Translations under genes and position numbers: made by a program
Notes under the pieces: model-generated
What the model was told of the DNA's origin: nothing
Databases searched by the model: none
The model's input: only the letters and a program-made list of their open reading frames with translations
In this document: piece after piece, positions 25,641 through 37,303 of the stretch
Layout of the letters: each line of letters begins with the position of its first letter
Numbering within the stretch: position 1 is the first letter of the stretch
Assembly (NCBI GenBank): GCA_037179385.1
Contig: CM074184.1
Coordinates: 12,108,001 to 12,172,000, forward strand
Length of the DNA: 64,000 bases
Reading direction: 5' to 3'
DNA from: Holothuria scabra
Taxonomy: Eukaryota; Echinodermata; Holothuroidea; Aspidochirotida; Holothuriidae

Positions 25641-26508
25641 ATGCTGCAGAATCTCAATACTTTTATGTATGATCAATGGTATTCATGAAGCAGTGAAATG
25701 GTGTGTTTAAATTTTCCATTTCCCAAAAGGGAAAACCTATATATGGAGTCATGCAGACAAGACTTTTGAAAAAGGTGTGTAGGATTGTGCATTTTAGTGT
25801 TGGCATATACTATGGTTCACCAGCTTTCTTAACAATGGTGCACAAGTGGTGTGTGACTACATATTGTTCACTGTCTGAAGCCAATACCCTGTTCAAAAAT
25901 TGGTTTTGATGACTCATCCAGACGAGACCATTTTAACATGGCCAATTGTGTGCTGTTTCTACAAAAAATTGGATTGTTTGGAATTGAAGAAAAAAAAAAC
26001 AAACACTTTTCATTGTGTTTGATCAATTTTTACATTTTATGTACACTAGATTTTTACTTCATAGTTTTATCTTTGAGGAACTTTTGACAAGAGAAATATT
26101 TTTATCTTCCTTGAAATGTTTCTTACCTTTATTGGGCACTGAGTTACGTAACAGTTTTGGGGATATAATGTCATATGGTGCTTGCTTCAAGTTCACTGTT
26201 TGTTGAAAATCTGACAACTTTACTCACTCATATCTTGAGAACCACACATCAGATTTCAATGCAAATTTCACCAAAATGCTTAGAATATTTACCTCTCTAA
26301 CAAATTAATACTTGTTATGAACTTTAACCCTTTTTTTAACCCAAAACAGCAGGGCTGGACACATCACTGGGCTTTTGTGTTCAAATGAAGGTCAAACTGG
26401 CAAAATGCCCTGTCACTTGGGAGGTATAGGATTACAACAAAAGTGGATGGGTGATTTTGTACTTCTTTTACACTGAACATTTCATATTAATTTGCAAGAA
26501 ACACTCAC
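25641..26508. other. Intron 3 sequence next to exon 3
   Basis: No feature recognised apart from the GTGAGT donor at 26503-26508. Confidence 0.35.
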
Positions 26509-26645
26509 CCAGGTAAATATTGAAAAAAAGCTGAATGCTACTGCAGTTCCAATTTTACCACCGCCATGCATGGGTTTGGGATCAGTCTTCCTCCAGGATG
26601 CTGTGTTGATACAAAATGCAAGGAACCAGAAGAATGCCCACCCAG
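26509..26645 (-). CDS. SYNGR: Synaptogyrin coding exon 3
   Basis: Completes codon 118 (G+CT, Ala) and encodes codons 119-163. The acceptor is CTTTGTAG (complement at 26646-26653) and the donor is GTGAGT (complement actcac, 26503-26508). The product is TM3 (GWAFFWFLAFCINTASW), a second luminal loop rich in Lys, Pro and Gly (RKTDPKPMHGGGKIG), and the first half of TM4 (TAVAFSFFSIFTW). FSFFSIF before a Trp is a hallmark of synaptogyrin TM4. The phase fits both neighbours. The frame ends in phase 0. Confidence 0.95.
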
Positions 26646-28523
26646 CTACAAAGCAGAAAACAATTATAAAAGAAAAAAGAAAGAAACATCAAAATGAAGC
26701 ACCTCTCAGCCAGTAACAAAGAGTCAGGTCTCTGCCCTCCTGCTTTTTAATGACACTGGTTCTATCCTGAAAATGACTTCACCATTTACAGATTCCTTTT
26801 CTCACCTATATATGTGGTAAACTTACTGTAATGATGAAAAATAACTTCTCTGAAGGCCTAATAATTATTCACATCAAAGAGAGAGTGATGTACCCATAGT
26901 ACCTAGCAATTCACAATAAAGGCAGGCCAAGCTTCATACAGGAGTCCACCTACTGTACCCAGTTCCAGGACCCAGTATATTATTAAAAGCAACGACGTAC
27001 TACTGTACTGTAAACTTAAATCAACATTATCAAAGTTAACACTGCAATGTTCATAAATTTTCCATGAGCTTGTAAGATTCTAATATTACAATATGTCATA
27101 GCAATGGTTAGCACACTCTTGGAAACCAGGAAAACATGCATCTAAATCAACACTTGGAGTTGCATACTGAAATGTACCACAGTAAGGTCTCAATAGGCCT
27201 ACTGTACTCTTTTAAATGCAGTGTTATTTAAGCAGATTCTTTCTTTGACAATGTCAACTGAATGCTACTTGCCCATTTCAAAAGTTATATACAGTATAAA
27301 CTGTACTAAAAGTGACCTCAGCCATTTACATCACATCTCTCTTTTTAAGGGGGTGGATAGAGAGGTGGGTGGGTATACGACAAAGGGTTCATAGCTGTAA
27401 AATGGGATGCTAATTTGGGCGAAATTGAAGGTAAGGTCTTCAAAGGTTAATTTTTCTTCTACCACCTCAACTGACTGGTTATTAAGAATCCTACAATCTG
27501 ATTGGTTAAACACTGACATGTTATTTCAAACACGCCCACCGTTATAATGATTTGCAGGAGCCACAAGAAAGTAGACCCCAAGGTGGAAAAGGAATAGGCC
27601 TAAACCACATTTGTTGGATTATTGTTGGTGAATAACCATCTCGACTACAAGTTTAAACAACTTAGCTTCGCCTCCTCCATTATTTTTCCAAATTTTGAGT
27701 CTCAATGGTTTATCCACCAACGATGGTCTGACAAATGCAGTTTATTCCTTAAGTATTCTTTTTCTCTGTTTAATTTCGAATTCTTGAGTCCAAATTACCC
27801 TCTTCTACAGTTAGCTCTGAGCCAAGTTTTACTTCCTTTTGCAGGATGGTATAATACTATTCACACTATTCATTCTATTAAATATTTTCCAATTATCATC
27901 AAATAACAACCAAATGAATGAGAGAATGAATCAGCTGAAGATTGAATATTTATCAGCAAACGCAAAAGCTTTCTTTACAGAATTGTCATTTTAATACCAT
28001 ACATCCTACTGTTGTACCATAATTGTTACCCTGATTGTTTTGTTCCTACCAGTACTTCCTGTTTTTCATTTACAGTAGCTTTCTCATTAACCATTTGGAC
28101 CATAAGATGCCTTTACTGCAGCAGTACAATTCATTACAGTAAATTTCAAGGTGGCACATCAGTTTTAAAATCTGGCTGTGACCCAGCAAGACTAATAATC
28201 AGAACGGAGTAATATCCCAGACACCCCTCCTTCTTAACTGCACAGTGCAGTGTAGCTTTACAGCCCATAACAACTTGAAGTACTGTACTGTATTGTATAC
28301 TGACTGCATTGTTTCTACAGACAATATTTTTCTGTAACAATATTATTCTGTGGGTTGGGTTGTAGAATGTGGCCATGGTATTCCCCACCTATAGTAAGGG
28401 GCTACCTAAGGGGGGTGGACTTGAAAAACAACTTTGAACTAAATTTGGAACTAAACTTGAAACAATTTGAATAATCCACCTCACCCATCTTGCTGACACT
28501 GTACATTCATGTTAAGGCATTGA
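26646..28523. other. Intron 2 sequence between exon 3 and the copia element
   Basis: Unassigned AT-rich intronic DNA with only chance ORFs. Confidence 0.35.
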
Positions 28524-28528
28524 TAGAT

Positions 28529-28819
28529 TGTTAGTGTTGACTTTTGTTTTTCTCTTCCTCTCCCTTCAGGATACTAGGTGGGGTTTTTAGTGCTATAGTG
28601 TACAGCAGTGTCAGACATTTAGCAAAATTAGTGCAAAGCTTTCAAGAGCAATCATAGTGAAGTATATACCAACTACAGTGTATTGTTTTAGCGATTTCGT
28701 GTATGAACATTGAACTTTCTCATTCCAAATACTGAGTCAGCTCCCTGAACCTATTTTCTCCAGCTGCAGTGAGCCAACCAAGGACTTAACAGGTAAGCTT
28801 TCTTTAGAGGCTTTTAACA
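28529..28819 (+). repeat. Copia 5' LTR
   Basis: Begins TGTTAG and ends TTAACA (TG...CA with a 5-bp inverted end TGTTA/TAACA). 291 bp. Preceded by TAGAT. Confidence 0.96.
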
Positions 28820-28820
28820 C

Positions 28821-28837
28821 GGTAGCAGAGCCTGGTT
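28821..28837 (+). other. Copia primer-binding site
   Basis: ggtagcagagcctggtt lies one base after the 5' LTR. It matches the complement of the 3' end of initiator tRNA-Met (GGTAGCAGAG, then a TGGTT block), the usual primer for copia-type elements. Confidence 0.75.
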
Positions 28838-28866
28838 GCTAAATCCCATCCTCCATATATAGAGTC

Positions 28867-29566
28867 ATGGCAAGTTACAAAACCCCACCAGTATTTAGTG
28901 AAGCGATGCCGTACGCTAGATGGATCGAAGAGGTTAAAGCCTGGCAGGTAGTGACAGACTTAAAGAAAGAGAAACATGGCTTGGCCATTGCCTTAACCCT
29001 TCCTGAGGTGGGAGCCAAATCTATAAGGGATAAGGTCTTCAGTGAAGTGGATATAGAGGAACTCAAGAAAGGTACGGGTGTTGAAGCCCTCATAAAGTTT
29101 ATGGACAATGTTTTCAAGAAGGACGAATTATCTGCTGCCTATGAGGCTTACACTAAATTTGATCGTTACAGAAGGAAAACAGAGACGACCATGGAGGAAT
29201 ATGTTGTGGAATTCGAAAAGCTGTATAACAAAACCAAAAAGTATAAGATGGAGCTCCCTCAACCAGTCCTGGCCTTCAAACTTTTGGAGAGTGCTCAATT
29301 AGAGCATTAAGAAAGGCAACTAGTACTTACAGCTGTGAATTACAAGGAACCAGACAGCATGTTTTCTCAAATGCAAATTTCTCTTAAGAAGTTCTTTGGA
29401 GAACAGTCGATGTCATCAACGGAAACCAAAGATGGACTGGCCATCAAAGCTGAACCAACATTTACTGGTTCTCACGAAACTGCATTTGTCACTGGAAGAG
29501 GAGGTTTCAGAGGTAATGGTCGTGGAAGGTACAGTAATGCTCAGTATGATTGTGCTAAGAAATTTT
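28867..29566 (+). pseudogene. Copia gag region (broken)
   Basis: The first 147 codons (28867-29307) encode a soluble, Lys/Glu-rich gag-type protein starting MASYKTPPVFSEAMPYARW. A TAA at 29308-29310 interrupts the frame. The same frame then continues to 29566 (SMFSQMQISLKKFFG, then an Arg/Gly-rich segment VTGRGGFRGNGRGR). The frame is lost near 29560. Gag forms the intracellular particle that packages the element RNA. Confidence 0.9.
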
Positions 29567-29875
29567 AACAGAGGTCGTGGCAACAGAGGAGGAAGGCAAA
29601 ATTCTGAGAGTATAACCAAGCGACTGAATCCGCTTGGACCTGATGGTTACCCTTTGAGATGTAGCAGTTGTGAATCAATGCGACATCTTCTGAAAGACTG
29701 CCCAGATTCATATGAGAACCTGCAAAGGAGTATATTGCAGGCTGGTAGTAAAGACGAGGAAGCTGTGTTGTTCACTGGGAACAAACAGTCAGAGACAGAA
29801 GTTTTATTGACAGAGGCTTTGGGTTCTGCTGTCTTGGATAGTGCGTGTAGCTAAACGGTTGCTGGAGAAGCCTGG
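29567..29875 (+). pseudogene. Copia nucleocapsid zinc knuckle and protease start
   Basis: Second frame. An RGRGNRGGRQ basic stretch is followed by CSSCESMRHLLKDC (CX2CX4HX4C zinc knuckle), which binds RNA. The aspartic-protease active-site motif LDSACS (D-S-A) lies at about 29836-29851. A TAA at 29852-29854 directly follows it. Confidence 0.88.
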
Positions 29876-31110
29876 ATGGCTCATTATATTGATATGCTTG
29901 AAGAGGAAAAGAAGGCTCATGTAATTAGGAGCAAAAGTGACACAGTTTTCAAGTTTGGGGGTGGAAAGCGCTTGAAGTCTAAGGAGAAAGTTACCATCCC
30001 ATGTGATATTGCTGTTGTGAAATGCCAAGTGACAACTGATGTGGTAGAAAGTGATATTCCCCTGCTTTTGGGAAAGCCAGCAATGACGAAGGCAAAAGTG
30101 AAACTTGACTTAGAAAATGACTGCGCAACCATTTTCGGGAAGACAGTTGACCTTCAGTGTACCTCTTCTGGTCACTACTGCATCCCTATTGTTGAAACAA
30201 CAATTCCTGTCAGTGACAGAGTAGAGGCCTTGGTGTCAGAAGAAGAGAGTTCTAGAGAAAAACGAAAGAGAATTGAGAAGCTGCACAAGCAATTTGCCCA
30301 TCCAACTGCACAGAAGCTGAAATACCTGCTGAAAGATGCCAATATTTCTGATCAGGAAACAATTGATTTAGTGGAAGAAATTGTATCAAAGTGTGGTGTT
30401 TGTAAGAGATACAAGAAAACACCTCCAAGGCCTGTAGTTGGATTGCCTCTGGCTAGAGAATCCAATGAAGTTGTGACCTTGGACCTCAAAGAATGGAAAA
30501 GTGGCGTATATTTTTTACACATTACTGATGTTGCTACACATCTTAGCATGGCTGGTGTTATCTACAGAAAAACCCCCAAGGTGATCATTGATACAGTGAT
30601 GAAGTTGTGGATTGGCAGTAGTTTGGGAGCACCAAAAAAATTTCTTTCTGATAATGGTGGAGAATTTTCCAATGAGGATTTCAGAGATATGGCTGAAAAT
30701 CTTAACATTGAGGTATGGAACACAGCAGGCAGGAGCCCTTGGCAAAATGGTCTGTGTGAGAGAAACCATGCAGTTGTTGATAATTGTGTTCAGAAGATTT
30801 TGGAGGATTACCCCAACATGGATATCAAGCTAACTCTAGTGTGGGCAGTGAATGCCAAAAATTCATTGCAGATGGTGTATGGATATAGCCCTTACCAGCT
30901 TGTGTTTGGTAGGAATCCAAACCTGCCATCAGTGCTCACTGACCAAGCCCAAGCCCTTCATGGAACCACAGTGAGTGAAATATTTGCTAAACATTTGAAC
31001 ACCTTACATGCCAGTCGTAAAGCGTTTGTTCAAGCTGAAGCATCAGAGAAGATAAGGAGAGCCCTCCGACACAAGATTAGAAGTTCTGATGATTTTTTCA
31101 GCCTGGTGAC
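29876..31110 (+). pseudogene. Copia protease remainder and integrase
   Basis: Long open segment in the protease frame. Within the 446-codon ORF, residues 1-130 are the rest of the protease. The integrase zinc domain has H137, H142, C173 and C176 (HX4H, CX2C). The catalytic core has D203 (TLDLKEW), D259 (LSDNGGEF) and E295 (NGLCERNH), a D-D-35-E arrangement. All catalytic residues are present. The frame slips in a T-run near 31093, where the conserved C-terminal segment moves to another frame (YYKRDESNKWRGPGK). Confidence 0.93.
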
Positions 31111-31440
31111 AAGGTGTATTACAAGCGGGATGAGAGTAACAAATGGAGAGGTCCGGGCAAAGTTCTTGGGCAAGATGGTAAAGTGGTTTTTGTCCGTCAT
31201 GGTAGTGTGTATGTGAGAGTGCATCCCTGCCGGCAACTGCTAAGAATTGATACAGAGTTTGATAAACCACCTGTGAGAGACCCCAAACTTCAAATACTTG
31301 GGAAGAGGGGTCATGATAGTTTCCAAACAAGTGGCAAGGCAGATGGCTTACCTGAACCACAGGAAGAGGAAGATGATTATAGTGATAATCCTCAGGCAGT
31401 GACTGATGACAGAAGAAAGAGAATCCAACCAAGATCATAA
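31111..31440 (+). pseudogene. Copia integrase C-terminal segment
   Basis: Continues in another frame: KVLGQDGKVVFVRHGSVYVR is the small beta-barrel-like region typical after the copia integrase core. An acidic linker (EEEDDY) follows before the RT. Confidence 0.8.
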
Positions 31441-32720
31441 CCAGTCTGACCAAAGAACAGAAATACGATCTGCCCAGGCATTGCCCAAAGTGAAACAGAA
31501 CATCACATACTTACCAACTGGTGGAAGCTCATGGATTGAATGCGAAGTTGTACAAAGGTCTCGAAAGGCCACTGGAAAATACTGTTATTGGTTTTATGTA
31601 AAGGAGAAAAGTGATTCATCACTTAAAGAGCTGGATTTTGGAAATGATGTTCAAGATTGGAAGATTGTGGAAAATAATTCAAATGAAAGGGATGAATCTG
31701 GTACCAGTGAAGAGGCCAATGCTGTCTTTATTCCCTTACACAGACATGATGAGCCAGAAGTTAGACTTGCCAAAGATGAAGAACTTGCCAATTGGAAGAA
31801 GTTTCAGGTATATGAAGAGATTGTAGATTGTGGCCAGCAAGCTATATCTACCAGATGGGTGATAACAGAGAAGTCAGCTGATGGTAAGAGAACAGTCAAA
31901 GCCAGACTTGTGGCTCATGGGTTTGAAGAACAGTATTGTGTTCAAGCTGACTCTCCTACAGTTTCTAAACAGACAATGAAGGTTTTTCTGGCTTTGGCAT
32001 CTACTCTTTCCTGGAAATGTCACTCCATAGATATTAAAGCTGCATTTTTGCAAGGAAATGAGATCAACGGTGAGATGTTTCTGAGGCCACCTAAAGAGGC
32101 TGATGTTACTGGCAAAGTGTGGAAATTAAAAAAGTGTGTGTATGGTTTGAATGATGCCTAAAGAAATTGGTATTTCAGTGTCAGGGATGAACTCCTTAAA
32201 CATGGATGCTCACGTTCAGAAGTAGACCTGGCATTATTTTTCTGGCACAATGAAGGGAAACTGAAAGGTATTTTCATTTTGCATGTTGATGATTTCCTGT
32301 GGGCTGGTACAGACAACTTCCAAAGAATGGTGGTAGACAGGGTTAGATCATCTTTCAAAATTGGGAAGGAGGCAGAAGGTGCTTTCAGATATATTGGACT
32401 TGAAATTACTCAAAGAGAAGATGGCAGCATGCTCACACAGGATAATTACGTAGATTCCCTTTCAGAGATCTCTGTTCCAGCAAACAGAGTGTCTCAAAAG
32501 GAGTTTTTACTCAAACAAAGTGAAGTGACAGAGTTGAGAGGAGCCATTGGTCAAGTGCAGTGGGCATCTAACCAAACTAGACCTGATGCCAGTTATGATG
32601 CCTTGGAGCTTAGTACTGCAACCAGAGAACCTAGAGTAAAAGATTTGTTTCAAGCCAATAAGGTGATCAAGAAGTTAAAATCAAAAAGGAGTAACATCCT
32701 CTTTCCTTACCTGGGGGAAA
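31441..32720 (+). pseudogene. Copia reverse transcriptase (interrupted)
   Basis: The RT domain begins after an acidic linker. WVITEKSADGKRTVKARLVA, DIKAAFLQG (first catalytic Asp) and KCVYGLNDA are copia-type RT blocks. A TAA at 32159-32161 breaks the frame inside the block that normally continues with an aromatic residue. The same frame resumes with the catalytic box HVDD (about 32282-32293) in place of the usual YVDD. The RNase H linker follows. Confidence 0.92.
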
Positions 32721-33263
32721 TAGAGCAGTTGAGTTTGACAGTATTTTGTGATGCCTCCTATGCAAATTTAACTGATGGAGTTTCCAGTGCTGGTGGTCAC
32801 ATTGTGTTTTTGACTGGTGAGGACAACAAGTCTTGTCCCCTTACTTGGCGATCTGGAAAAATTCGAAGAGTGGTACAGAGTACTTTAGCGGCAGAAGCTC
32901 TCTCTATGGCTGATAGCCTTGACTCAGCATATTGCCTTGGATATTTGCTGTCAGAAATGGTTTTCAACAAGCCTAAGGAAAATAGAGTGCCTATCAGAGT
33001 GTGTACTGATAACAAATCCCTATTTGAGAACATTCACTCTACCAAAGCAGTTTAGTGAGAAGCGTCTTAGAGTGGAGATAGGAAGCATCAAGGAGATGCT
33101 CCATAAGGGAGAACTTTCTAGTGTCAAGTGGATTGAGAGTGGTGCCCAAATTTCAAATTGCCTAACAAAACATGGGGCATCTTGTAAAGAACTAATGGAT
33201 GTCCTACAAGTGGGGAGCTTACAGAACTGTGGTGTTTCCCATCAGTATCCTATCAGAAGTTAA
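32721..33263 (+). pseudogene. Copia RNase H
   Basis: TVFCDASYAN (first Asp), STLAAEALSM (Glu) and RVCTDNKSL (Asp) form the D-E-D catalytic set of copia RNase H. A stop and frame change near 33048 move the C-terminal part (SEKRLRVEIGSIKEML ... ISNCLTKHGA) into another frame, which ends at 33263. Confidence 0.92.
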
Positions 33264-33273
33264 GTTGTTTCCA

Positions 33274-33296
33274 GAAAAAGAAAAAAGGGGGAGATT
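33274..33296 (+). other. Copia polypurine tract
   Basis: gaaaaagaaaaaaggggg followed by agatt, immediately before the 3' LTR. This is the plus-strand primer site. Confidence 0.85.
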
Positions 33297-33587
33297 TGTT
33301 AGTGTTGACTTTTGTTTTTCTCTTCCTCTCCCTTCAGGATACTAGGTGGGGTTTTTAGTGCTATAGTGAACAGCAGTGTCAGACATTTAGCGAAATTAGT
33401 GCAAAGCTTTCAAGAGCAATCATAGTGAAGTATATACCAACTACAGTGTATTGTTTTAGCGATTTAGTGTATGAACTTTGAACTTTCTCATTCCAAATAC
33501 TGAGTCAGCTCCCTGAACCTATTTTCTCCAGCTGCAGTGAGTCAACCAAGAACTTAACAGGTAAGCTTTCTTTAGAGGCTTTTAACA
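33297..33587 (+). repeat. Copia 3' LTR
   Basis: 291 bp, same ends as the 5' LTR, with six substitutions relative to it. Followed by TAGAT. It ends 245 bp from synaptogyrin exon 2. Confidence 0.96.
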
Positions 33588-33832
33588 TAGATCACATCTA
33601 ACTAAGACAACTTAGATAGAGCTGCATCCATGCCTGGAAGAAATGTGTGCTTCCCATGGAATTTTCCACAATCCTTTGTACTGTCATGAACAAGGAGGAA
33701 AATTTCTTTCCAATTAAAATAAAGTTGTGAACCCTTTTAAAAACAATTTCAAACGTCCCACCACCCCTTACTGCTTGTACCTGGTACTGATATGTGTTCT
33801 GCATGGCTATTATGTATGGCTGCAAAACTTAC

Positions 33833-34067
33833 CGGAAAAGCCAAGGTCAGCAAGCACTGCATACTTTCTGTGATTGACATTGCTCCAGTTATCAAAGACT
33901 GCATCAACTGCCAAGAAAACCATGCAATCCAAAAAAGCCATCACCCCAAGGAAAATTAGGAAGCCACATGGTCCACTGCCATTTTTCAGTACACATTCCT
34001 TTCGTCCATCTTGGTTAAAATCATGGCCGCCAGATGCCAAGCAAGTGAACTGTATCAAGGCAAACAA
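33833..34067 (-). CDS. SYNGR: Synaptogyrin coding exon 2
   Basis: Codons 40-117 plus the first base of codon 118. The acceptor is a pyrimidine tract ending CACAG (complement ctgtg at 34068-34072). The donor is GTAAGT (complement acttac, 33827-33832). It encodes the rest of TM1 (LFALIQFTCLA), the first luminal loop with Cys64 and Cys73 and an acidic/basic stretch (FNQDGRKEC), TM2 (GFLIFLGVMAFLDCMVFLAV), the cytosolic loop with DRK-like NHRKYAVLAD, and the strongly conserved DLGFS. This is the most diagnostic exon of the family. Its donor lies only 245 bp from the 3' LTR of the copia element in intron 2. Confidence 0.96.
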
Positions 34068-34609
34068 CTGTGAAAAGAGGAAAGTTTATTAAGTTAGCAT
34101 TCTGAAATCACACCACTACAACTACAAGATAAAATAGTTTATGCCCTGTGATTTACAGTCCTGACAATGCTGTAAGGCCTTCAATCCCAGACAAAACAAA
34201 TGAAACAGAATTGCTGTTACAGCACTGACAAAATGCACTCATGATCTCTCAAAACTCAACTTGGAACCGCCTCTCCCCTTTAAGTGTTGTCCTATCTGGT
34301 ACAATACGGTTGATATACTACAAAATAGCCATAGGGATGGTGACTTGTTTCATTCACTTCTGAGTGTGGTTATATATTATTGTACAAGTCGATAATGTTT
34401 GACGAGCTACAGTACAATACTGTAGCTCATCTCTGGAGCACTCTTCATAAAAAGTTGGCAAGCTTCAGAAATGCTTTTTGGTCAAAGACCTCAGACTTCA
34501 TGCAGTTCAAACCTTGATAATAGATAGCAACAGCATACTGCAGGCTTTCAGCTTTTGTGACTCAAAACACTGCATCACATGCAAAACTTGGTATTAAATG
34601 CCTCCAATC
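34068..34609. other. Intron 1 sequence next to exon 2
   Basis: Unassigned. Contains a perfect inverted repeat at 34404-34428 (GAGCTACAGTA, 3-nt spacer, TACTGTAGCTC). Confidence 0.5.
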
Positions 34610-35320
34610 CCAGCATCCTTCTCTGTTATCGTTCTTGAGATATTGTGCCTAAGTTTTAACCTTCTGACCTCTGGCAACCTCAAAAATGACCAGTGACCTT
34701 CAACAACAATGGAAGGGTCCATTTACTTAATATGAGCAATGCACATTTCAAGTATGAGAACCCTCAATTTTACCTGTCTTGAGATACTGTATCATGTTTG
34801 AAGTGTTTTGAGTATTGACCTTCTAACCTCTGGTGACCCCAAATGATCACCTTAAAATTACAGGATTCATATAAATATGGGCAATACACATTCTCAATAT
34901 ACTGTACTGTGTGACATCCTCAATGTTACCCTCCTTGAGATCATTGTTTACAATGTTTTGACCATCTGGCCCATGGTGACCTTAAATGAACTTTGACCTC
35001 CACAAAAACTGATAGGGATCATGTATGGCTAACCAACACACCAAAACTGACCCTTCTTGAGAAATTGTGTTTACAAACTTTTGACCTTGCTTGACCCCAC
35101 ATAACTTTTGACCTCCACCAAAAACAGTAGGGATCATCTACTCAATATGGCCAACCCACACATCAAGTGTGAAATCCCTTAGAGTTTCCCTTCTTGAGAA
35201 TGAGTGTTTAAATACAGTAAGAGGTGTCACATCTTATACACAAATCTACAACAAACACACATACACACACACCATCATCATGGCATAATTCTCTGACTGC
35301 TTCAAGGAATCAAAAAAAGC
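34610..35320 (+). mobile_element. Composite repeat, copy E4 (decayed)
   Basis: Four diverged monomers (tgacctctggcaacc, ctaacctctggtgacc and similar) with no perfect DR1 core. They end in a CA tract (about 35255-35271) and a weak hairpin remnant attct...aaggaat before an A-run at 35312-35318. The 5' block is absent. Confidence 0.7.
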
Positions 35321-36935
35321 TCACCTGACACATTTTCAGAGAACATGTCCAAGGCAAACGAACAAATTTTTTTTTGAGGGTACTAAGATAGACCTACCAT
35401 AGGCCTACCTACCCACTATTTGACATTTAACTTAGGCCTATAAAAATTAAATCTAAAACAATAAAATGCAAAGCCAGGAACACAAAACTTAAACTCTTCC
35501 AGTTGCCTGCATAGCAACTACAGTTCTGAATGGTGAACCTCATTAAATATGGACAGTCTGACTTAAACCAATTGGTTTGAAACTAAGGCACAAAACCTTA
35601 ATAAATCTAATCAACTCATTAAATATTCAATGTTTCAATGATCATAAGCCCTACTGCTGTGTTTATATCAAGCAAATATGATCACGCAAATGTTTTCTAT
35701 GCACACAGTATATCTCAAACATGAACAGTATGATGATCTGCACAAAAATAAACCTCTGTGTAATATTATATTTATTTTTCCACTTGTTATCATTTCATTG
35801 TGAAAGGTTTGTAGTCACCATCACAAAAGCTTTTAATCTTGTACACAAATATGTACGCTTGCTGTAGCCCTGACAATTTCTTTTTCAGCCTTCAGAAGCA
35901 TTTCACTTTATATACCCCAAAATGTAATACATTTTCCTTCTTAACCAAAATATAATAAATTTTCCTTCTTAACCTAATGAAGAATCTCTTTACATTTACA
36001 ACCAGCACAGTACACGACATCATGAAGAACAGTAAATGTTTCATTTTTTCAAACATCCATGGTTCTCTTTCGCACATTTACAACAAGCACAATAAGCTAT
36101 AAAACACCATTAAATACAGTAGACCTACTGTACTTTTTTTCTTACATCCATGGTTGTCTAATTTAGCCATAGTACTGTATCTATCACGACCCTCAACCCA
36201 TTAGATACCTGTAAGTACCGTACTGTACTGTAGCATGTTTAACCCCACAGACATAATTTGCCAAAGTTGAAATGAACCGTGCAATTCCAAGGAAATGTTA
36301 CCACTTTTGCTGAATGAATACATTCCTTTTTAAGAAATTGATCATAAAATCAATTGGAGGTGCACTCTTCTTGCAGAGGAATATGGTGTCAGAGCAGTAA
36401 AATCAATGAATTGTCAGTTTGCCTATCCCCTTCACCTAGAAGCAATATACACCACAGCATTAACTTTAAAACACACACAACAGTACATAGTCTTGAGAGA
36501 AAATGTAAGTTACAGTAAGTATGCAGCTTATTAAAGATTGGGACACTATGACTGTGAGTGCAACAGTGAAGACAGCACTGCATCCACAGTAGTATTGGCC
36601 ATACTTGGACTACATGATGACCAGCTGACTAAGTGAGTCTGCATGCAACATTATATTCCAAAGCATAAAGTGTGATCAAAGACTGTGAAAAAGAATGCCT
36701 ACTGAGTGCCAGTTTATTGAAGAAAGTTATCTGTAGGGAACAGAGTTAATTATTATTGATAATTTATAATTAGTAAATCAATCAATAAATAGTAACAAGA
36801 AAACAATGGCTTTGTTGTGGTTGCATATTTGGAAACTTGCAGATAAGCTGATCATCTCCATACAAGGAAGCATCACAACAACTTGTACAACAACAGTCTG
36901 TGCCACCGCCCTTTGGAATCACCTACCATCAATTG
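35321..36935. other. Intron 1 stretch, mostly unassigned
   Basis: Contains a short direct duplication (attttccttcttaacc) at about 35931-35974. Nothing else recognised. Confidence 0.35.
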
Positions 36936-36939
36936 TTAA

Positions 36940-37299
36940 AGAGGCTCATTGAGTTGATATCAATAACTTAATGACAGTCTCAAAAATGTCACTACCACAT
37001 AGCAATGCTTATAGTTAGCATAACAAGTCAAGTTTCAAGTCCAAAAGTCACAGAAAACATTCAAATTTTGAATTTTCTATTGCCGTGACTTGTAATGGTT
37101 TTGTACATAATTTGAAAAAAGGTCTGGTCACGAATTTTGAAAACCAAATTGAACCATTAAGTACTCACTCATAAAACAGTTATTTGTATGTAGGGTATGG
37201 GGATTGTCTAAGATTGATCATTTGTCATTGGTATGTGAAGAAAACTTAACAGGTTTGGAAAAATTTGTTGAATTTCACGAACCAATGCAACGAGCCGCT
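36940..37299 (-). mobile_element. TTAA-flanked MITE, copy A
   Basis: 360 bp with TTAA on both sides (36936-36939 and 37300-37303). The left end is AGAGGCTCATTGAGTTG; the right end is its diverged complement (CAACGAGCCGCT). The interior is the diverged reverse complement of the copy at 60213-60491. TTAA duplications point to piggyBac- or Kolobok-type mobilisation. No coding capacity. Confidence 0.85.
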
Positions 37300-37303
37300 T
37301 TAA

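Larger units (their letters stand above)
9377..26508 (-). other. SYNGR: Synaptogyrin intron 3 (~17.1 kb)
   Basis: Bounded by GTGAGT and TTTTAG. It holds composite repeats E1-E3, two copies of an unclassified repeat family, a hAT element, a CACTCTA-ended MITE and a tRNA-like SINE. No further host exon was seen. Confidence 0.9.
28529..33587 (+). mobile_element. Ty1/copia LTR retrotransposon, full length, coding region broken
   Basis: 5059 bp, antisense to the host gene. TAGAT duplications flank it (28524-28528 and 33588-33592). The order gag, protease, integrase, reverse transcriptase, RNase H, with integrase before RT, defines Ty1/copia. The two LTRs are both 291 bp and differ at six positions (about 2%), so the insertion is fairly young. 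Coding damage: stops at 29308, 29852 and 32159, and frame changes near 29560, 31093 (in a T-run), 31420 and 33048. The clade is not resolved; GalEa- or Hydra-type elements are typical in marine invertebrates. Confidence 0.97.
26646..33832 (-). other. SYNGR: Synaptogyrin intron 2 (~7.2 kb)
   Basis: Bounded by GTAAGT and TGTAG. About 5.06 kb of it is the antisense Ty1/copia element, so the intron was roughly 2.1 kb before that insertion. Confidence 0.9.
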
